Shown here piece after piece: positions 51,093-60,106 of a stretch of 64,000 nt of DNA. The DNA comes from Natronolimnobius baerhuensis. Lineage in GTDB: Archaea; Halobacteriota; Halobacteria; Halobacteriales; Natrialbaceae. Both the position numbers and the translations under genes were made by a program. Below the pieces are notes generated by a model, which was given only the letters and a program-made list of their open reading frames with translations, was not told the origin of the DNA and did no database searches. Numbering within the stretch: the first letter of the stretch is position 1; each line of letters begins with the position of its first letter. The DNA is taken from the NCBI RefSeq assembly GCF_002177135.1, contig NZ_MWPH01000002.1, positions 62,001-126,000 of the forward strand, read 5' to 3'.

Positions 51093-52424
51093 CTACTCCT
51101 GTTCGTCAAAGGGAGATTTGGTCGCCTCGGGTTCAAAACCCTCGAGGCTGATGATATTCTCGCGGCCGACGCGGAGTTTGCTGATTGTGTCGTCGGATTC
51201 CATCTCAGACAATAGCATGCTGACTTTGGATTTCGACCAGCCGGTTTCCTCGACGATCTTGACCTGTTTCATTCGACCGCCGTTTTCGCGGATGAGTTTG
51301 ACGACGCGGTCCTCGTCGGTGAGTAGGTCGTCTTCGGAGAGTGTCGGCTGTGGAGAGACACCAGCTACTGTGTCGGGTTGCTTTGGTGTGTCAGCGCCTG
51401 TCGACGGGTCGGTTGCTCCGGGCTGGGGTGGCTGAGAATCGGCTGTGGCAGGGCCGTGCTCGGAATCACCAGAAGACGATGCTGTTGGCTGTGGAGTACC
51501 GACGGAGTCACCAGCTGTGTGGCCGCTCCGTCGGTACCAGAACGCACCGGCAGCGACTGCCAGCACGAGAAGACCACCAGCGACGAGCAGCCACGAGGTA
51601 TCAGCGCGCTCGGTCATCGCCGTCACTGGCGAGTTCGGCCCTCCCTCGGTTACGGTCAGTTCCGCTCGAGGATGGCCATCGAGGAACTGCCGTTCGCCGC
51701 TCCAGCGGACGTAATTGGCCTCCGAAAGGGAGGTCCCGACGTACTGGGCGTCTGGCTCGACGTGTTCGAACGCGAGCCCGTCAGCTGTCTGCAGTTCCAT
51801 CGCCTGGTCCTCGGTGAGGATCAGGTTCTGATTCTGGAAGACGTCGCCAACGACGACGCTGTCGTCGTCAACGGTGGCGAATCCGTGCCAGGTGAATGTC
51901 ATCTCGACGACGCCAACAGGGTTGAATGCGCCTTCGACCTGTGCAGAGCGGTTGAATCCGGTGGCTTCCATTTCACGTGCTGTCTGGTCGTCACCACTTT
52001 CGACCATGGCTTGCGCTTGCTCGGAAAAGAGCGTGTAGAGATCGCTCTCCGACGATTCGAACTCCTCGGCAAACGTTTCGAACTCCGCTCGAGTCGTTTC
52101 GTCACCGCTGTCCTCGAGATAGTGTTCGTATCGGAACGTCCAGGTCGCACTGCCGTTTTCGTGGACGGTAATTTCGAACGTTGTACTGTCGAAATCGCCG
52201 GAACTAATGTCGTCAGTTGCAGCCGCTGCGGCGGTCGGGTGCTGTGTCTGGACGGACGCAGATGATGGTTCAGCTGTCGTGTCGGCCGGTCCGGTGATAG
52301 CGGGCGATACAGTGTCGAACCCAGTCCCACCACTCCCAGCCGCCACTATCGGGCCACCTACGCCAGCGACCAAACCGATGGCGAGAATGGCGACGAGCAG
52401 CCCGACTATAACCGGCTGGTTCAT
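51093..52424 (-). CDS. membrane-anchored regulator: extracytoplasmic domain, one helix, cytoplasmic winged helix
   Basis: 443 aa. An N-terminal signal or anchor (VIVGLLVAILAIGLVAGVGG, about 4-24) is followed by an extracytoplasmic domain (about 75-285, TTFEITVHENGSATWTFRYE, VEMTFTWHGFATVDDDSVVV), then a membrane helix (LLVAGGLLVLAVAAGAFWYR). The cytoplasmic end is a wHTH (about 375-430): DRVVKLIRENGGRMKQVKIV, EETGWSKSKVSMLLSEMESD and RVGRENIISLEGF. It looks like a one-component system sensing an external signal. The regulator at 31894-32565 shares the wHTH but lacks the sensor domain. Confidence 0.82.
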   Translation of the reverse strand: MNQPVIVGLLVAILAIGLVAGVGGPIVAAGSGGTGFDTVSPAITGPADTTAEPSSASVQTQHPTAAAAATDDISSGDFDSTTFEITVHENGSATWTFRYEHYLEDSGDETTRAEFETFAEEFESSESDLYTLFSEQAQAMVESGDDQTAREMEATGFNRSAQVEGAFNPVGVVEMTFTWHGFATVDDDSVVVGDVFQNQNLILTEDQAMELQTADGLAFEHVEPDAQYVGTSLSEANYVRWSGERQFLDGHPRAELTVTEGGPNSPVTAMTERADTSWLLVAGGLLVLAVAAGAFWYRRSGHTAGDSVGTPQPTASSSGDSEHGPATADSQPPQPGATDPSTGADTPKQPDTVAGVSPQPTLSEDDLLTDEDRVVKLIRENGGRMKQVKIVEETGWSKSKVSMLLSEMESDDTISKLRVGRENIISLEGFEPEATKSPFDEQE

Positions 52425-52531
52425 TGGTGTGTCCCTACGTGCGGGAACTAAAAATGTTTGTGAATAGATGGGGCCCTATTGGTCGACACCCGTGTCGATA
52501 CGCACAAACGAATCGATACTGTAGCACAGGT

Positions 52532-53116
52532 ATGATCACGAATCTCGCACGCGGCGTCCAGACCTTTACGAGTAATGCGTTTCTGGTCGAGGGCGACCGA
52601 CCCGTCCTGATCGATACGGGTTCGAACTTCGACGTCGTTGCAGCCGTTCGCGAGCACGTTGACGACCTCGAGGCCGTTGTCCTCACGCACACCCATCACG
52701 ATCATATCGGCAATCTCGAGGCCGTTACCGACGAGTTCGGTATCGAAACGTGGGGCTACGATACCGAACTCGACGACGTCAGTGTCGACCACGAAATCGC
52801 AGACGAGGCGACGGTCCAACTCGGTGATCACGAGTATACGGCGCTGTACACGCCCGGTCACAAAGACGACCATCTGTGTTTTCACTCGAGTGAGGCAGGC
52901 GTTCTCTTTGCGGGCGATCTCGTCTTCCAGAACGGCAGTTTCGGGCGTACCGACCTTCCGGAAGGAGATCGTGCAACGCTGATCGAGAGTATCGACCGCG
53001 TTCTCTCGGTTGTCGAGGATGATCTCGAGGCGATGCATACGGGTCACGGGCCGAGTGTGACGCGTAATCCGTACAGGGATATCGAACTTGCGAGTCAGTT
53101 GGCACGGCAGGCGTAG
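52532..53116 (+). CDS. MBL-fold metallo-hydrolase
   Basis: 194 aa. The metal motif VLTHTHHDHIGNLEAV (HxHxDH, about 52-66) is followed by a His in YTPGHKDDHLCFHSS (about 113), Asp in LFAGDLVFQNGSFGRTDLP (about 130) and the last His in MHTGHGPSVTRNPYRD (about 173). This is a glyoxalase II-like hydrolase. The ATG at 52532 (MITNLARGVQTFTSNAFLVE) fits the family; the upstream frame is not conserved. Thioester or lactone substrates are typical. Confidence 0.88.
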   Translation: MITNLARGVQTFTSNAFLVEGDRPVLIDTGSNFDVVAAVREHVDDLEAVVLTHTHHDHIGNLEAVTDEFGIETWGYDTELDDVSVDHEIADEATVQLGDHEYTALYTPGHKDDHLCFHSSEAGVLFAGDLVFQNGSFGRTDLPEGDRATLIESIDRVLSVVEDDLEAMHTGHGPSVTRNPYRDIELASQLARQA

Positions 53117-53212
53117 TGCGCTCTGAGAGATGATCCAGTTGTGCAGGTCGATTTACCCGATTAGTCAAACAGTTCTGCCTCGTGTTGGCCGGCAGCACGA
53201 AACCGACGACTG

Positions 53213-54040
53213 TCACTGCTGGGCGGCGGCCAACACTGCATCGTACGCAGCCGCGTAGGCAGCAGAAATTTGCTCGAGCGACTTGCGTTCGTTATCACGA
53301 AGCGGGGGTAACCGAACACACTCGAGCGGGTCGAGGTGCTCGAGAACGTCACCGACGCGCTTCTCGAGGTAGCCGTCGGTCGGACTCGCAGAGACGAGTT
53401 CGCAGGCGCGACAGTACCGATGGCCGGGGTAGATCCGCGCTTGACCTGGCTCGACAGCAGCGACGGCATCGATGTTGGCTGGATCGAGTGCCTGTAACGG
53501 CTGTGCGATGTCGCCGTAGGATTCGACGACGGCGACGGGTTCGGATTCGATGTCTGCGGCGAGTTGTTCGAAGGCGGGAACGTATTGGCGCTCGGCGACT
53601 GTGTTGAACTCCGCGACGGTCTCGACCGGAATCGCATCCTCGAGTGGGAGTGTCTCGGACACTGCTGCAGGAATCTCTGCAGTCGCGTTGTAGACGAAGC
53701 GACACTCCCCGTCAGTTCGGCCCACGCGGTCGACGACGAAGGCGCGGTCACTGCGTCCAAACAGACCGTCGTCGTCGCCCGGCGCAGGCTGCCAGAGCCG
53801 ATGAACGGGATTGAGCTGTTCGGGTGGACGCGATCTCGTCTCTGCGCGAGCGAGCGTCGCTGCATCCTTGCCGTAGAGTCGGCCGTCAGCAAGGGCTCGT
53901 CGGCAGTCGTCGTGATCGAACCAGAAGTCGTTGCCTGCGCGGGGTTTGTAGCCAGCCGCGCCGGTACGCTCGAGCAGGCCAGCTGAGAACGTGGTCTTAC
54001 CGGCATCGACGCGGTCGGCACCGACGACCAGAACGATCAT
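53213..54040 (-). CDS. P-loop NTPase
   Basis: 275 aa. It starts MIVLVVGADRVDAGKTTFSA, a deviant Walker A (GADRVDAGKTT) like that of dethiobiotin-synthetase/MinD-type ATPases. KPRAGNDFWFDHDDCRRALA follows as a likely substrate loop. VAVVESYGDIAQPL may be the Walker B or switch region (about 168), and PGHRYCRACELVSASPTDGY is a distinctive Cys-rich stretch (about 204). The family is conserved in haloarchaea, as far as I recall, without a known function. It overlaps the small gene upstream by 4 bp. Confidence 0.75.
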   Translation of the reverse strand: MIVLVVGADRVDAGKTTFSAGLLERTGAAGYKPRAGNDFWFDHDDCRRALADGRLYGKDAATLARAETRSRPPEQLNPVHRLWQPAPGDDDGLFGRSDRAFVVDRVGRTDGECRFVYNATAEIPAAVSETLPLEDAIPVETVAEFNTVAERQYVPAFEQLAADIESEPVAVVESYGDIAQPLQALDPANIDAVAAVEPGQARIYPGHRYCRACELVSASPTDGYLEKRVGDVLEHLDPLECVRLPPLRDNERKSLEQISAAYAAAYDAVLAAAQQ

Positions 54041-54321
54041 TCGTCGTCGGTGTCGTCCTCCCTGACGCCGTAGTAGCCGGGTTCGTCATCACTGCGTGGT
54101 TCGGCGACGACGAGGTCGTTCGCGTTCGTCATGATCCACGGAATCGCCCAGTCGAGCAAGACATCCTCTGTCTCCGGTTCGATCTCTGCTTCGGCCTCGA
54201 GTCCCTGTAGCAGGCGCGCGATTTCGTAGACAGTGTACATCTGGTCGTTCTCGAGCAACTCTGCCGGCGTGTAGAAGTCACACGGTGGCCGGTTCTCGAA
54301 CTCGGATTTTGGAACGGGCAT
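54037..54321 (-). CDS. DUF5827-like small protein
   Basis: 94 aa. PCDFYTPAELLENDQMYTVY then EIARLLQGLEAEAEIEPETE and VLLDWAIPWIMTNANDLVVA match my memory of the haloarchaeal family DUF5827. It is acidic, soluble and without cysteine motifs apart from one Cys. Translationally coupled (ATGA) to the NTPase downstream, so the pair may work together. Function unknown. Confidence 0.65.
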   Translation of the reverse strand: MPVPKSEFENRPPCDFYTPAELLENDQMYTVYEIARLLQGLEAEAEIEPETEDVLLDWAIPWIMTNANDLVVAEPRSDDEPGYYGVREDDTDDE

Positions 54322-54468
54322 ACGCCGTTGTTTCGGCTTCGAACGCCTAAATCGTTCGTTCCTGACTGCCCATTGCTCTTTGACTCTGTGGGCATCGAAC
54401 GCTGTCGCTCTCCGATAGTTCCGAAAGAAAATCTGTGTTGACCGGGTCGTCGCGTTACGGCAACTGGA

Positions 54469-55071
54469 TTACTCGAAGTGGTCGAGGCACTTCTGGAACT
54501 CCTCGTCGACGCTGTCCCAGTTGATGACGTCGAAGAAGCCATCGATGAACTCGCCGCGGTCTGGGCCGTAGTCGTAGTAGTAGGAGTGTTCCCAGACGTC
54601 CAGCGCCAGAATTGGGTGCGAGCCCCAGAGTGCGCCCTGGTCGTGCTTGTCGACCGCGAGGTTACGCAGTTGCTTGGAAACTGGGTCGTAGACGAGCAGT
54701 GCCCAGCCACCAGCAGCGCTGGCTGCAGCCTCGAATTCGCCTTTCCAGCCCTCGTAGGAACCGAAGTCCTCTTCGATGCGGTCGGCGATGTCGCCCGCTG
54801 GCTCGCCGCCGCCGTTTGGACTCATGTTCTCCCAGAACAGCGTGTGGAGATAGTGTCCACTGCCGTTGTGGGTGACGTTACCGAGCGCACCAGCAGTCGA
54901 ACCGTAGTCGCCGGACTCACGGTTCTCCTCGAGGGTTTCCTCAGCGGCGTTGAGACCGTTGACGTAGCCCTGATGGTGGGTGTCGTGATGCCAGGTAACG
55001 ACCTGTTCGGAGATCGATGGTTCCAGTGCGTCGTAATCGTATGGTAGTGGTGGAAGTTCGTGGTCAGCCAT
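54469..55071 (-). CDS. sod: superoxide dismutase, Fe/Mn type
   Basis: 200 aa. Metal ligands are visible in order: His in SEQVVTWHHDTHHQGYVNGL (about 27), His in NGSGHYLHTLFWENMSPNGG (about 77), and Asp and His in ILALDVWEHSYYYDYGPDRG (about 160-164). ELPPLPYDYDALEPSIS is the usual N-terminus; the ATG at 55071 is chosen over the one 3 codons upstream. It converts superoxide to oxygen and hydrogen peroxide in the cytoplasm. It is a single-gene unit. Confidence 0.95.
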   Translation of the reverse strand: MADHELPPLPYDYDALEPSISEQVVTWHHDTHHQGYVNGLNAAEETLEENRESGDYGSTAGALGNVTHNGSGHYLHTLFWENMSPNGGGEPAGDIADRIEEDFGSYEGWKGEFEAAASAAGGWALLVYDPVSKQLRNLAVDKHDQGALWGSHPILALDVWEHSYYYDYGPDRGEFIDGFFDVINWDSVDEEFQKCLDHFE

Positions 55072-55353
55072 GTGTCTCACCTGTTGCTAGGTTACGGTAT
55101 CTCTCCTGTTAAACGTTGAGGAGAGAAACGCTATCATACTACACGGCCCGCGTTTCGTCACTGACAATCGGGCCTTCAGTTCGTTCCACACCAATGGGTG
55201 TGTTAAACCTTTCATACGGTCGATATCCGTCACTGTTGATATGTACGGACACCATGAGGTTGCAACGAAATACGCAGGAGTAGCCACATCGGATGCATCT
55301 CCGCCATCGAATGCGTACGCTGTCACGTGTCGAACCAGGCCTGACCGAGACGG

Positions 55354-55743
55354 CTACAACGGTGTCGTCGACTCTTTGTGGTAGGCGTGCTCGAGCCACT
55401 CCTCGAGCGACGGTTGCGTCCAGTATCGGACCGTCTCACTCCGCTGATCTTGCTCGAGAACCCCCGCATCCTCGAGTTTGGGCAGGTGGACGTGCTGTAG
55501 TTCCGTCCGAATCGTCGTGATGAGTTCGTCGGTTACCTCCGTTGGCGGCGTCTCATCAGCTGCAACCTCAAGTCTAGCAACGTGATTCGTCAGTTCAGTT
55601 GCCGTTGCAACACCGTCATCCTGTTCGTAAAGATGATACAGGGTATACCGGCGTCGACGACTCGAGAGCAGGCGAAAAACCTCATCCAGCGACGGCGTTA
55701 CGTCTGCCTCGAGCGGTGTCGACGCTTGCTCAGTTTCACGCAT
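55354..55743 (-). CDS. DUF7344-type winged-helix protein
   Basis: 129 aa. PSLDEVFRLLSSRRRRYTLY (about 17-36), HLYEQDDGVATATELTNHVA, RTELQHVHLPKLEDAGVLEQ and DQRSETVRYW are the classical DUF7344 winged helix. Unlike the genes at 41611 and 42246 it has no membrane helices, so it is a soluble regulator. No target can be named. TATA-like sequence lies in the AT-rich stretch near 55800-55870. Confidence 0.85.
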   Translation of the reverse strand: MRETEQASTPLEADVTPSLDEVFRLLSSRRRRYTLYHLYEQDDGVATATELTNHVARLEVAADETPPTEVTDELITTIRTELQHVHLPKLEDAGVLEQDQRSETVRYWTQPSLEEWLEHAYHKESTTPL

Positions 55744-56078
55744 CCACGGACCACCTACGATAAGTTACCATTCGAAACCACCAACAGCCCCTTCTACAGC
55801 CGACACATTAGATGTTACGTCTCCCTAGAACAATATCTGTCTTTTATACATACTATTCTTTGGCAGTATAATAGGGTACAGTACCTCTGACGGCACTCTA
55901 GGAAACAGTGAACGAACGATATTGGACGATCCAACAGTAATCTCCAATACCCATCGTAACAATTGGACGAGTGAGACACTGATCACTGATCCGATTAATG
56001 AGCAGGTGTACAGTGACGGTTAGTGGTTACTAAAGTGGGCAGTGGACAAAGAGAAATTTGGTTCGAAGGCGAAGGCGA
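55744..56078. other. AT-rich gene-free interval
   Basis: 335 bp between the DUF7344 start and the ndk stop. It holds the DUF7344 promoter, a weak frame that reads through from the DUF7344 gene antisense, and the 32-bp dispersed repeat at 56006-56037. GC drops well below that of the neighbouring genes. Confidence 0.5.
56006..56037. repeat. dispersed 32-bp repeat, copy 2
   Basis: Same sequence as 10301-10332 with four substitutions (GTGTACAGTGACG, then GTTAGTGGTTACTAAAGTG). It lies 42 bp beyond the ndk stop. Confidence 0.55.
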
Positions 56079-56549
56079 TTACTCGTAGAGCCACTCGGCG
56101 TCGTGCTGATCGTAGTCGATCAGCTCATCGTCGTCGAAGTGGATCCCGATTTCACGCTCGTTTGCGCCTTCGTCCTCGTGGTCGGCCGCGTGAACGACGT
56201 TGCGACCGAGGTCAAGTGCGAAGTCACCGCGGATCGTTCCAGGCTGGGCCTCGAGTGGGTCGGTTTCGCCGATCATCTGGCGAACCTGACGGGTTGCGTC
56301 CTGTCCTTCCCAGACCATCGGGACGACCGGTCCCGAGGTGATGAAGTCCACGAGGTCGTCGTAGAACGGTTTGTCCTCGTGTTCTCCGTAGTGTTCTTCA
56401 GCCCGTTCGCGGGGCATGGTCTCGACCTTAATGCCGACGAGTTTGAGTCCGCGTTCCTCGAGTCGGGAGATAACCTCGCCGACGAGGCCGCGACCGAAGG
56501 CGTCGGGCTTGATCATCACGAAGGTTCGCTCGTGACCGCCGTCGCTCAT
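56079..56549 (-). CDS. ndk: nucleoside diphosphate kinase
   Basis: 156 aa. [20 protein letters not shown] is the canonical start, [20 protein letters not shown] (about 88) binds the nucleotide, and the phospho-accepting His lies in [20 protein letters not shown] (NVVHAADH, about 123). It transfers gamma-phosphate between nucleotides. Last gene of the L7Ae-S28e-L24e-Ndk operon conserved in archaea; its ATG overlaps the L24e stop by 4 bp. Confidence 0.96.
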   Translation of the reverse strand: MSDGGHERTFVMIKPDAFGRGLVGEVISRLEERGLKLVGIKVETMPRERAEEHYGEHEDKPFYDDLVDFITSGPVVPMVWEGQDATRQVRQMIGETDPLEAQPGTIRGDFALDLGRNVVHAADHEDEGANEREIGIHFDDDELIDYDQHDAEWLYE

Positions 56550-56908
56550 TGCTCGGCCTCCGCCTGCTCGTCGTCGTCCGATTCGGTCTCCTCAACCGTT
56601 TCGTCATCGGCAGCGACGTCGTCTTCGTCGACCTCGCTTTCTTCCTCGAGATCCTCGTCTTCGTCCGCGTTGACGGCCTCGTCCTGGTCGGCCGTCTCGT
56701 CGGTAGCCGTCTCAGTCTGGGCTGGCCCTTTGCCAGCGCGACCTTCCTCGGTCCACTCGAGATCGCGCGGTTCGCGACCGAGTTTGTAGTTCTTCTCGGC
56801 TTTCGAGTCGACGAAGTGGAGCACACTGCCGTCGTTTCGGACGTACATGATGCCCGTCCCGGGTTCGATATCTTCGCCCGTGTAGTCACAAGTTCGTTTC
56901 TCGACCAT
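56546..56908 (-). CDS. rpl24e: ribosomal protein L24e with acidic tail
   Basis: 120 aa. The L24e core is residues 1-60: [40 protein letters not shown] and [12 protein letters not shown]. Only the first Cys of the four zinc ligands remains ([14 protein letters not shown] instead of CxxC, FCxxKC), as in halophiles that lost the zinc site. The remaining 60 residues are almost all Glu, Asp, Ala and Thr, an unusual extension that should be disordered. The stop is followed directly by ndk. Confidence 0.92.
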   Translation of the reverse strand: MVEKRTCDYTGEDIEPGTGIMYVRNDGSVLHFVDSKAEKNYKLGREPRDLEWTEEGRAGKGPAQTETATDETADQDEAVNADEDEDLEEESEVDEDDVAADDETVEETESDDDEQAEAEQ

Positions 56909-56911
56909 TGG

Positions 56912-57136
56912 TTACTGACCTCCGATGGAGTCGGCCTCACGGGCGGTCTCACGAAGTTGGAGAATATCCCCTTCGCGGACCGGCCCGAGGCAGTTTCGGG
57001 TGATGATACGGCCTTGATTCTCGCCCTCCTGAATGCGGCACTTGACCTGCATGGCTTCACCGTGCATGCCGGTCTTGCCGACGATCTCGATGACCTCGGC
57101 GGGCGTGGATCCGCTTTCGTCCTCTTCAGCACTCAT
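56912..57136 (-). CDS. rps28e: ribosomal protein S28e
   Basis: 74 aa. [40 protein letters not shown] and [20 protein letters not shown] are the S28e OB-fold sequence in full. Lies 10 bp after rpl7ae and 3 bp before rpl24e in the standard order. Confidence 0.96.
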   Translation of the reverse strand: MSAEEDESGSTPAEVIEIVGKTGMHGEAMQVKCRIQEGENQGRIITRNCLGPVREGDILQLRETAREADSIGGQ

Positions 57137-57146
57137 CTCTGATCAC

Positions 57147-57509
57147 CTACTCGAGGTCCTCGAGCTTGTTGGCGATATCTTCGACGTCGCCGTCGGCCTC
57201 GCCGGTGTCGACGATTGCCGCAGCCGCGCTGCCAACCTCGAGGCCGGCAGCGTGGCCGACGTCGTCCTGTGTCTCGATGAAGACGACTGGGATTCCCTTC
57301 TCCTCTGCGAGGTCGGGAATGTGCATGACGATCTCCTCGGGGGAGACGTCTTCAGCGACGAAAACGAGGTCTGCGTTACCGCGTTCAATCGCTTTGGTAG
57401 ATTCGTTGGTTCCTTTCTTTACTCGGCCTGTGTCTCGTGCGACCTCGAGCGCCTCAAGGGCGTCATCTGCGAGGTCAGCTGGGATGTCGGTATTGACGTA
57501 GACTGACAT
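57147..57509 (-). CDS. rpl7ae: ribosomal protein L7Ae, kink-turn RNA binding
   Basis: 120 aa from the ATG at 57509. [20 protein letters not shown] (about 31-50) is the RNA-binding loop, then [40 protein letters not shown] and [17 protein letters not shown]7Ae binds kink-turns in rRNA, C/D box RNAs and RNase P. First gene of the operon. Its ribosome-binding site AGGAGAGGTG lies 8-16 nt before the ATG. The leader of about 150 nt has stable hairpins (see separate entry). Confidence 0.95.
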   Translation of the reverse strand: MSVYVNTDIPADLADDALEALEVARDTGRVKKGTNESTKAIERGNADLVFVAEDVSPEEIVMHIPDLAEEKGIPVVFIETQDDVGHAAGLEVGSAAAAIVDTGEADGDVEDIANKLEDLE

Positions 57510-57668
57510 AGGTTGTTCACCTCTCCTACACGTGGGCTCGCGCTCCCCTGCCATCCGGGAACGAGGTTCCCGTGCCGGCGTCGTGCCGGCGGAAGTCCTG
57601 TAGGGCTAGGAGCATCATCAACCCCGCATAGGGTGTACTACGTCTGTAGCGTTGCCCCCCTTAAAAGC
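57510..57668 (-). promoter_or_regulatory. structured 5' leader and promoter of the L7Ae operon
   Basis: A TATA-like CTTTTAAG lies at about 57660-57667 on the minus strand, about 150 nt before the L7Ae ATG. The leader then has GTTGATGATG (about 57612-57621, containing the box-C-like TGATGA), a hairpin GCCGGC with loop ACGAC (57574-57590) and a 7-bp hairpin CGGGAAC with GTTCCCG around loop CTC (57555-57571). Such structure before an L7Ae gene suggests feedback control; not proven. Confidence 0.45.
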
Positions 57669-57785
57669 GTGTTCAAACGAACGGCGGCGTGGGATGGTGG
57701 CGCATGGGCGTCCCACCAAGGCAGTCTTCCACGCTTGTCGGGGTCGCTCCGCTGTCTATTACTGTTCCGACACCAAGAACGCTGC

Positions 57786-60095
57786 ATGGATGTCGACGCC
57801 GTTTCGCTCGCCGAGTCGCTGCTCGAGGAGGCGACCCAGACGAACGAGCGACGCGCCCTCGTCCTCGCGGGCGAGCGCGAACAGGGGTATCGAACGCTCG
57901 AGTCCGTCCTCGATGCGCTGCCGGTGGGAATCACGGAGACGACGCTGGTCGGTCCCGAGGATCGACTGCGCTGTGAGCACGTCCAGCAGGTGAACGCAAG
58001 CCAACTACTCGGCACGACGCGCACCATCGCGACCCTCGACGCCTCCGATGACCTCCAGCCGAACGCACTCGGCAAGGTTGTGGGCGCAGTTGACGGCGGT
58101 GGCCTCCTTATTCTCCTGACGCCGCCCCTCGAGGAGTGGCCCGACCGACAGGGTGCGTTCGCCGAGTCGCTTGCCGTCCCGCCGTTCGCGCTGTCAGATG
58201 TGACCGGGCGATTCCAGCGACGACTCGCCGAGACGCTGCGAGCACATCGAGGCATCGGAATCGTCGATCTCGAGACTGACACGGTCGTCGATGACGGTCA
58301 CACGAATCCCGCGCCGAGCATCGACCGACAGACCGCGGACTGGCTCGAGAGCGCCCCCGGCGACCGCACGGGGGGATTCCCGCCCGAATCCTACGCGGCC
58401 TGTCTCACGGGCGATCAGGCTAACGCCGTCGGCGCGCTCGAGTCGCTACACCCGGACTCGGATAACAGCGATTCCCAACAGCGTTCCGTCGTCCTCGAGG
58501 CGGACCGCGGCCGCGGGAAATCGAGCGCAGCAGGTGTCGCTGCGGGCGCGTTCGCCGCCGACGGACTCGAGGTGCTCGTCACCGCACCGGCCGCGAGAAA
58601 TGCGGCCGAAGTCTTCGAACGCGCGACGGCACTCTGTGAGACGCTCTCAGGCAGTACCGTGACCGCGACCGGCCCGCGACAACTCGAGACGGACGCAGGC
58701 GGACGCGTTCACTTTCTCGAGCCTGCCGAGGCCCTCGACGGACTCGCAGACGCCGATATCGTCATCGTCGACGAAGCCGCGGCGCTTCCCGTCTCGCGAC
58801 TCGAGGCATTTCTCGCGGCGGATCGAATCGCTTTCGCGACGACAATCCACGGCTACGAGGGCGCTGGGCGGGGGTTCTCGGTCCGGTTCCGTGACCGACT
58901 CGCGGAGAGCGACCACGCGGTGACTGACTGTACGCTCGTCGAACCAATTCGCTACGCCGCGGGCGATCCCCTTGAGGTCTGGGCGTTCCGTGCACTTTTG
59001 CTCGATGCGCGCCCGCCGGTCGAACCGCTCGTCGCCGACGCCGGCCCGGAGACCGTCACCTACCGACGACTCGAGCCCGACGATCTACTCGCGGACGAGC
59101 AACTGCTTTGCGAGGCGTTCGGCCTGCTCGTCCTCGCACACTACCGGACCGAACCCAACGACCTCGCACGGCTGCTCGATGCGCCCAATCTCGAGGCGCG
59201 GGCGCTCTGTCACGACGGCCACGTCGTCAGCGTCGCCTTGCTCGCCCGCGAGGGCGGCCTCGAGCAGGAAACCCGGACGATGATGTACGAGGGCGGGCGC
59301 GTCCGCGGGAACATGCTCCCGGACATCCTGACGAGCCAACTTCGCGACGAGGCCGCCGCCGAGCCCGCTGGTGTGCGAATCGTTCGGATCGCGACCCATC
59401 ATGCCGTTCGCTCCCAGGGACTTGGCTCGCACCTCCTCGAGTGCATTCGCAATGAGTTCAAATCCAAGGTTGACTGGCTCGGCACCGCCTTCGGCGCGAC
59501 GCCCGGCCTCCTCGAGTTCTGGCGCGAGAGCGGCTCCCGAGCGATTCACCTCTCGACGACGCGAAACGACGCCAGCGGCGAGTACTCGGTGCTGATGCTT
59601 GCGCCTCTCAGCGACGCCGGCAGAACGCTCGCAAAGCGCCACGCAACGTGGTTCGCCGACCGCTTCGGGGCGCTCTGTTCGGACAAGTTGGGGGATCTCG
59701 AGCCTGACGTCGCCCGTGCGGTCTTGCGAAGCGTCGACGCGGATGCGGCACCGACGCTCCACCTCAGCGACCACGACTGGCGCGTCGTCGCCGGTGCCGC
59801 CTACGGTCCCGGCCTGTTCGACGTCAACCCCAGCCCGTTCCGACAACTGGCCGTCCGATACCTGATCGAGCGGCCCGACGGACTCGACCTGACGACCCGT
59901 CGGGAACGGCTCCTCATCTTGCGCGTCCTGCAAACACACGACTGGGAACACGTCGCGGATCGCCTCGAGTATCACTCGACGGGCCAGTGCATGCGGGCAC
60001 TGGGTGATGCGTTCCAGCCGCTGGTCGATCACTACGGCGTGGACGACGGTGTCGAGGTCGCACACGAGGTTCGGGAGCGGTTTCTCGAGGAGTAA
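57786..60095 (+). CDS. tmcA: tRNA(Met) cytidine acetyltransferase TmcA
   Basis: 769 aa from the ATG at 57786 (MDVDAVSLAESLLEEATQTN). The helicase-like domain carries Walker A in VVLEADRGRGKSSAAGVAAG (about 238-257), Walker B in DADIVIVDEAAALPVSRLEA (about 320) and ATTIHGYEGAGRGFSVRF (motif III). The GNAT domain has VRIVRIATHHAVRSQGLGSH and LLECIR (about 533-558), and the C-terminal tRNA-binding domain follows (GPGLFDVNPSPFRQLAVRYL). It makes N4-acetylcytidine in tRNA (and in archaea also rRNA) using acetyl-CoA and ATP. Monocistronic, divergent from the ribosomal operon. Confidence 0.95.
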   Translation: MDVDAVSLAESLLEEATQTNERRALVLAGEREQGYRTLESVLDALPVGITETTLVGPEDRLRCEHVQQVNASQLLGTTRTIATLDASDDLQPNALGKVVGAVDGGGLLILLTPPLEEWPDRQGAFAESLAVPPFALSDVTGRFQRRLAETLRAHRGIGIVDLETDTVVDDGHTNPAPSIDRQTADWLESAPGDRTGGFPPESYAACLTGDQANAVGALESLHPDSDNSDSQQRSVVLEADRGRGKSSAAGVAAGAFAADGLEVLVTAPAARNAAEVFERATALCETLSGSTVTATGPRQLETDAGGRVHFLEPAEALDGLADADIVIVDEAAALPVSRLEAFLAADRIAFATTIHGYEGAGRGFSVRFRDRLAESDHAVTDCTLVEPIRYAAGDPLEVWAFRALLLDARPPVEPLVADAGPETVTYRRLEPDDLLADEQLLCEAFGLLVLAHYRTEPNDLARLLDAPNLEARALCHDGHVVSVALLAREGGLEQETRTMMYEGGRVRGNMLPDILTSQLRDEAAAEPAGVRIVRIATHHAVRSQGLGSHLLECIRNEFKSKVDWLGTAFGATPGLLEFWRESGSRAIHLSTTRNDASGEYSVLMLAPLSDAGRTLAKRHATWFADRFGALCSDKLGDLEPDVARAVLRSVDADAAPTLHLSDHDWRVVAGAAYGPGLFDVNPSPFRQLAVRYLIERPDGLDLTTRRERLLILRVLQTHDWEHVADRLEYHSTGQCMRALGDAFQPLVDHYGVDDGVEVAHEVRERFLEE

Positions 60096-60106
60096 CCTGT
60101 CTCAGA

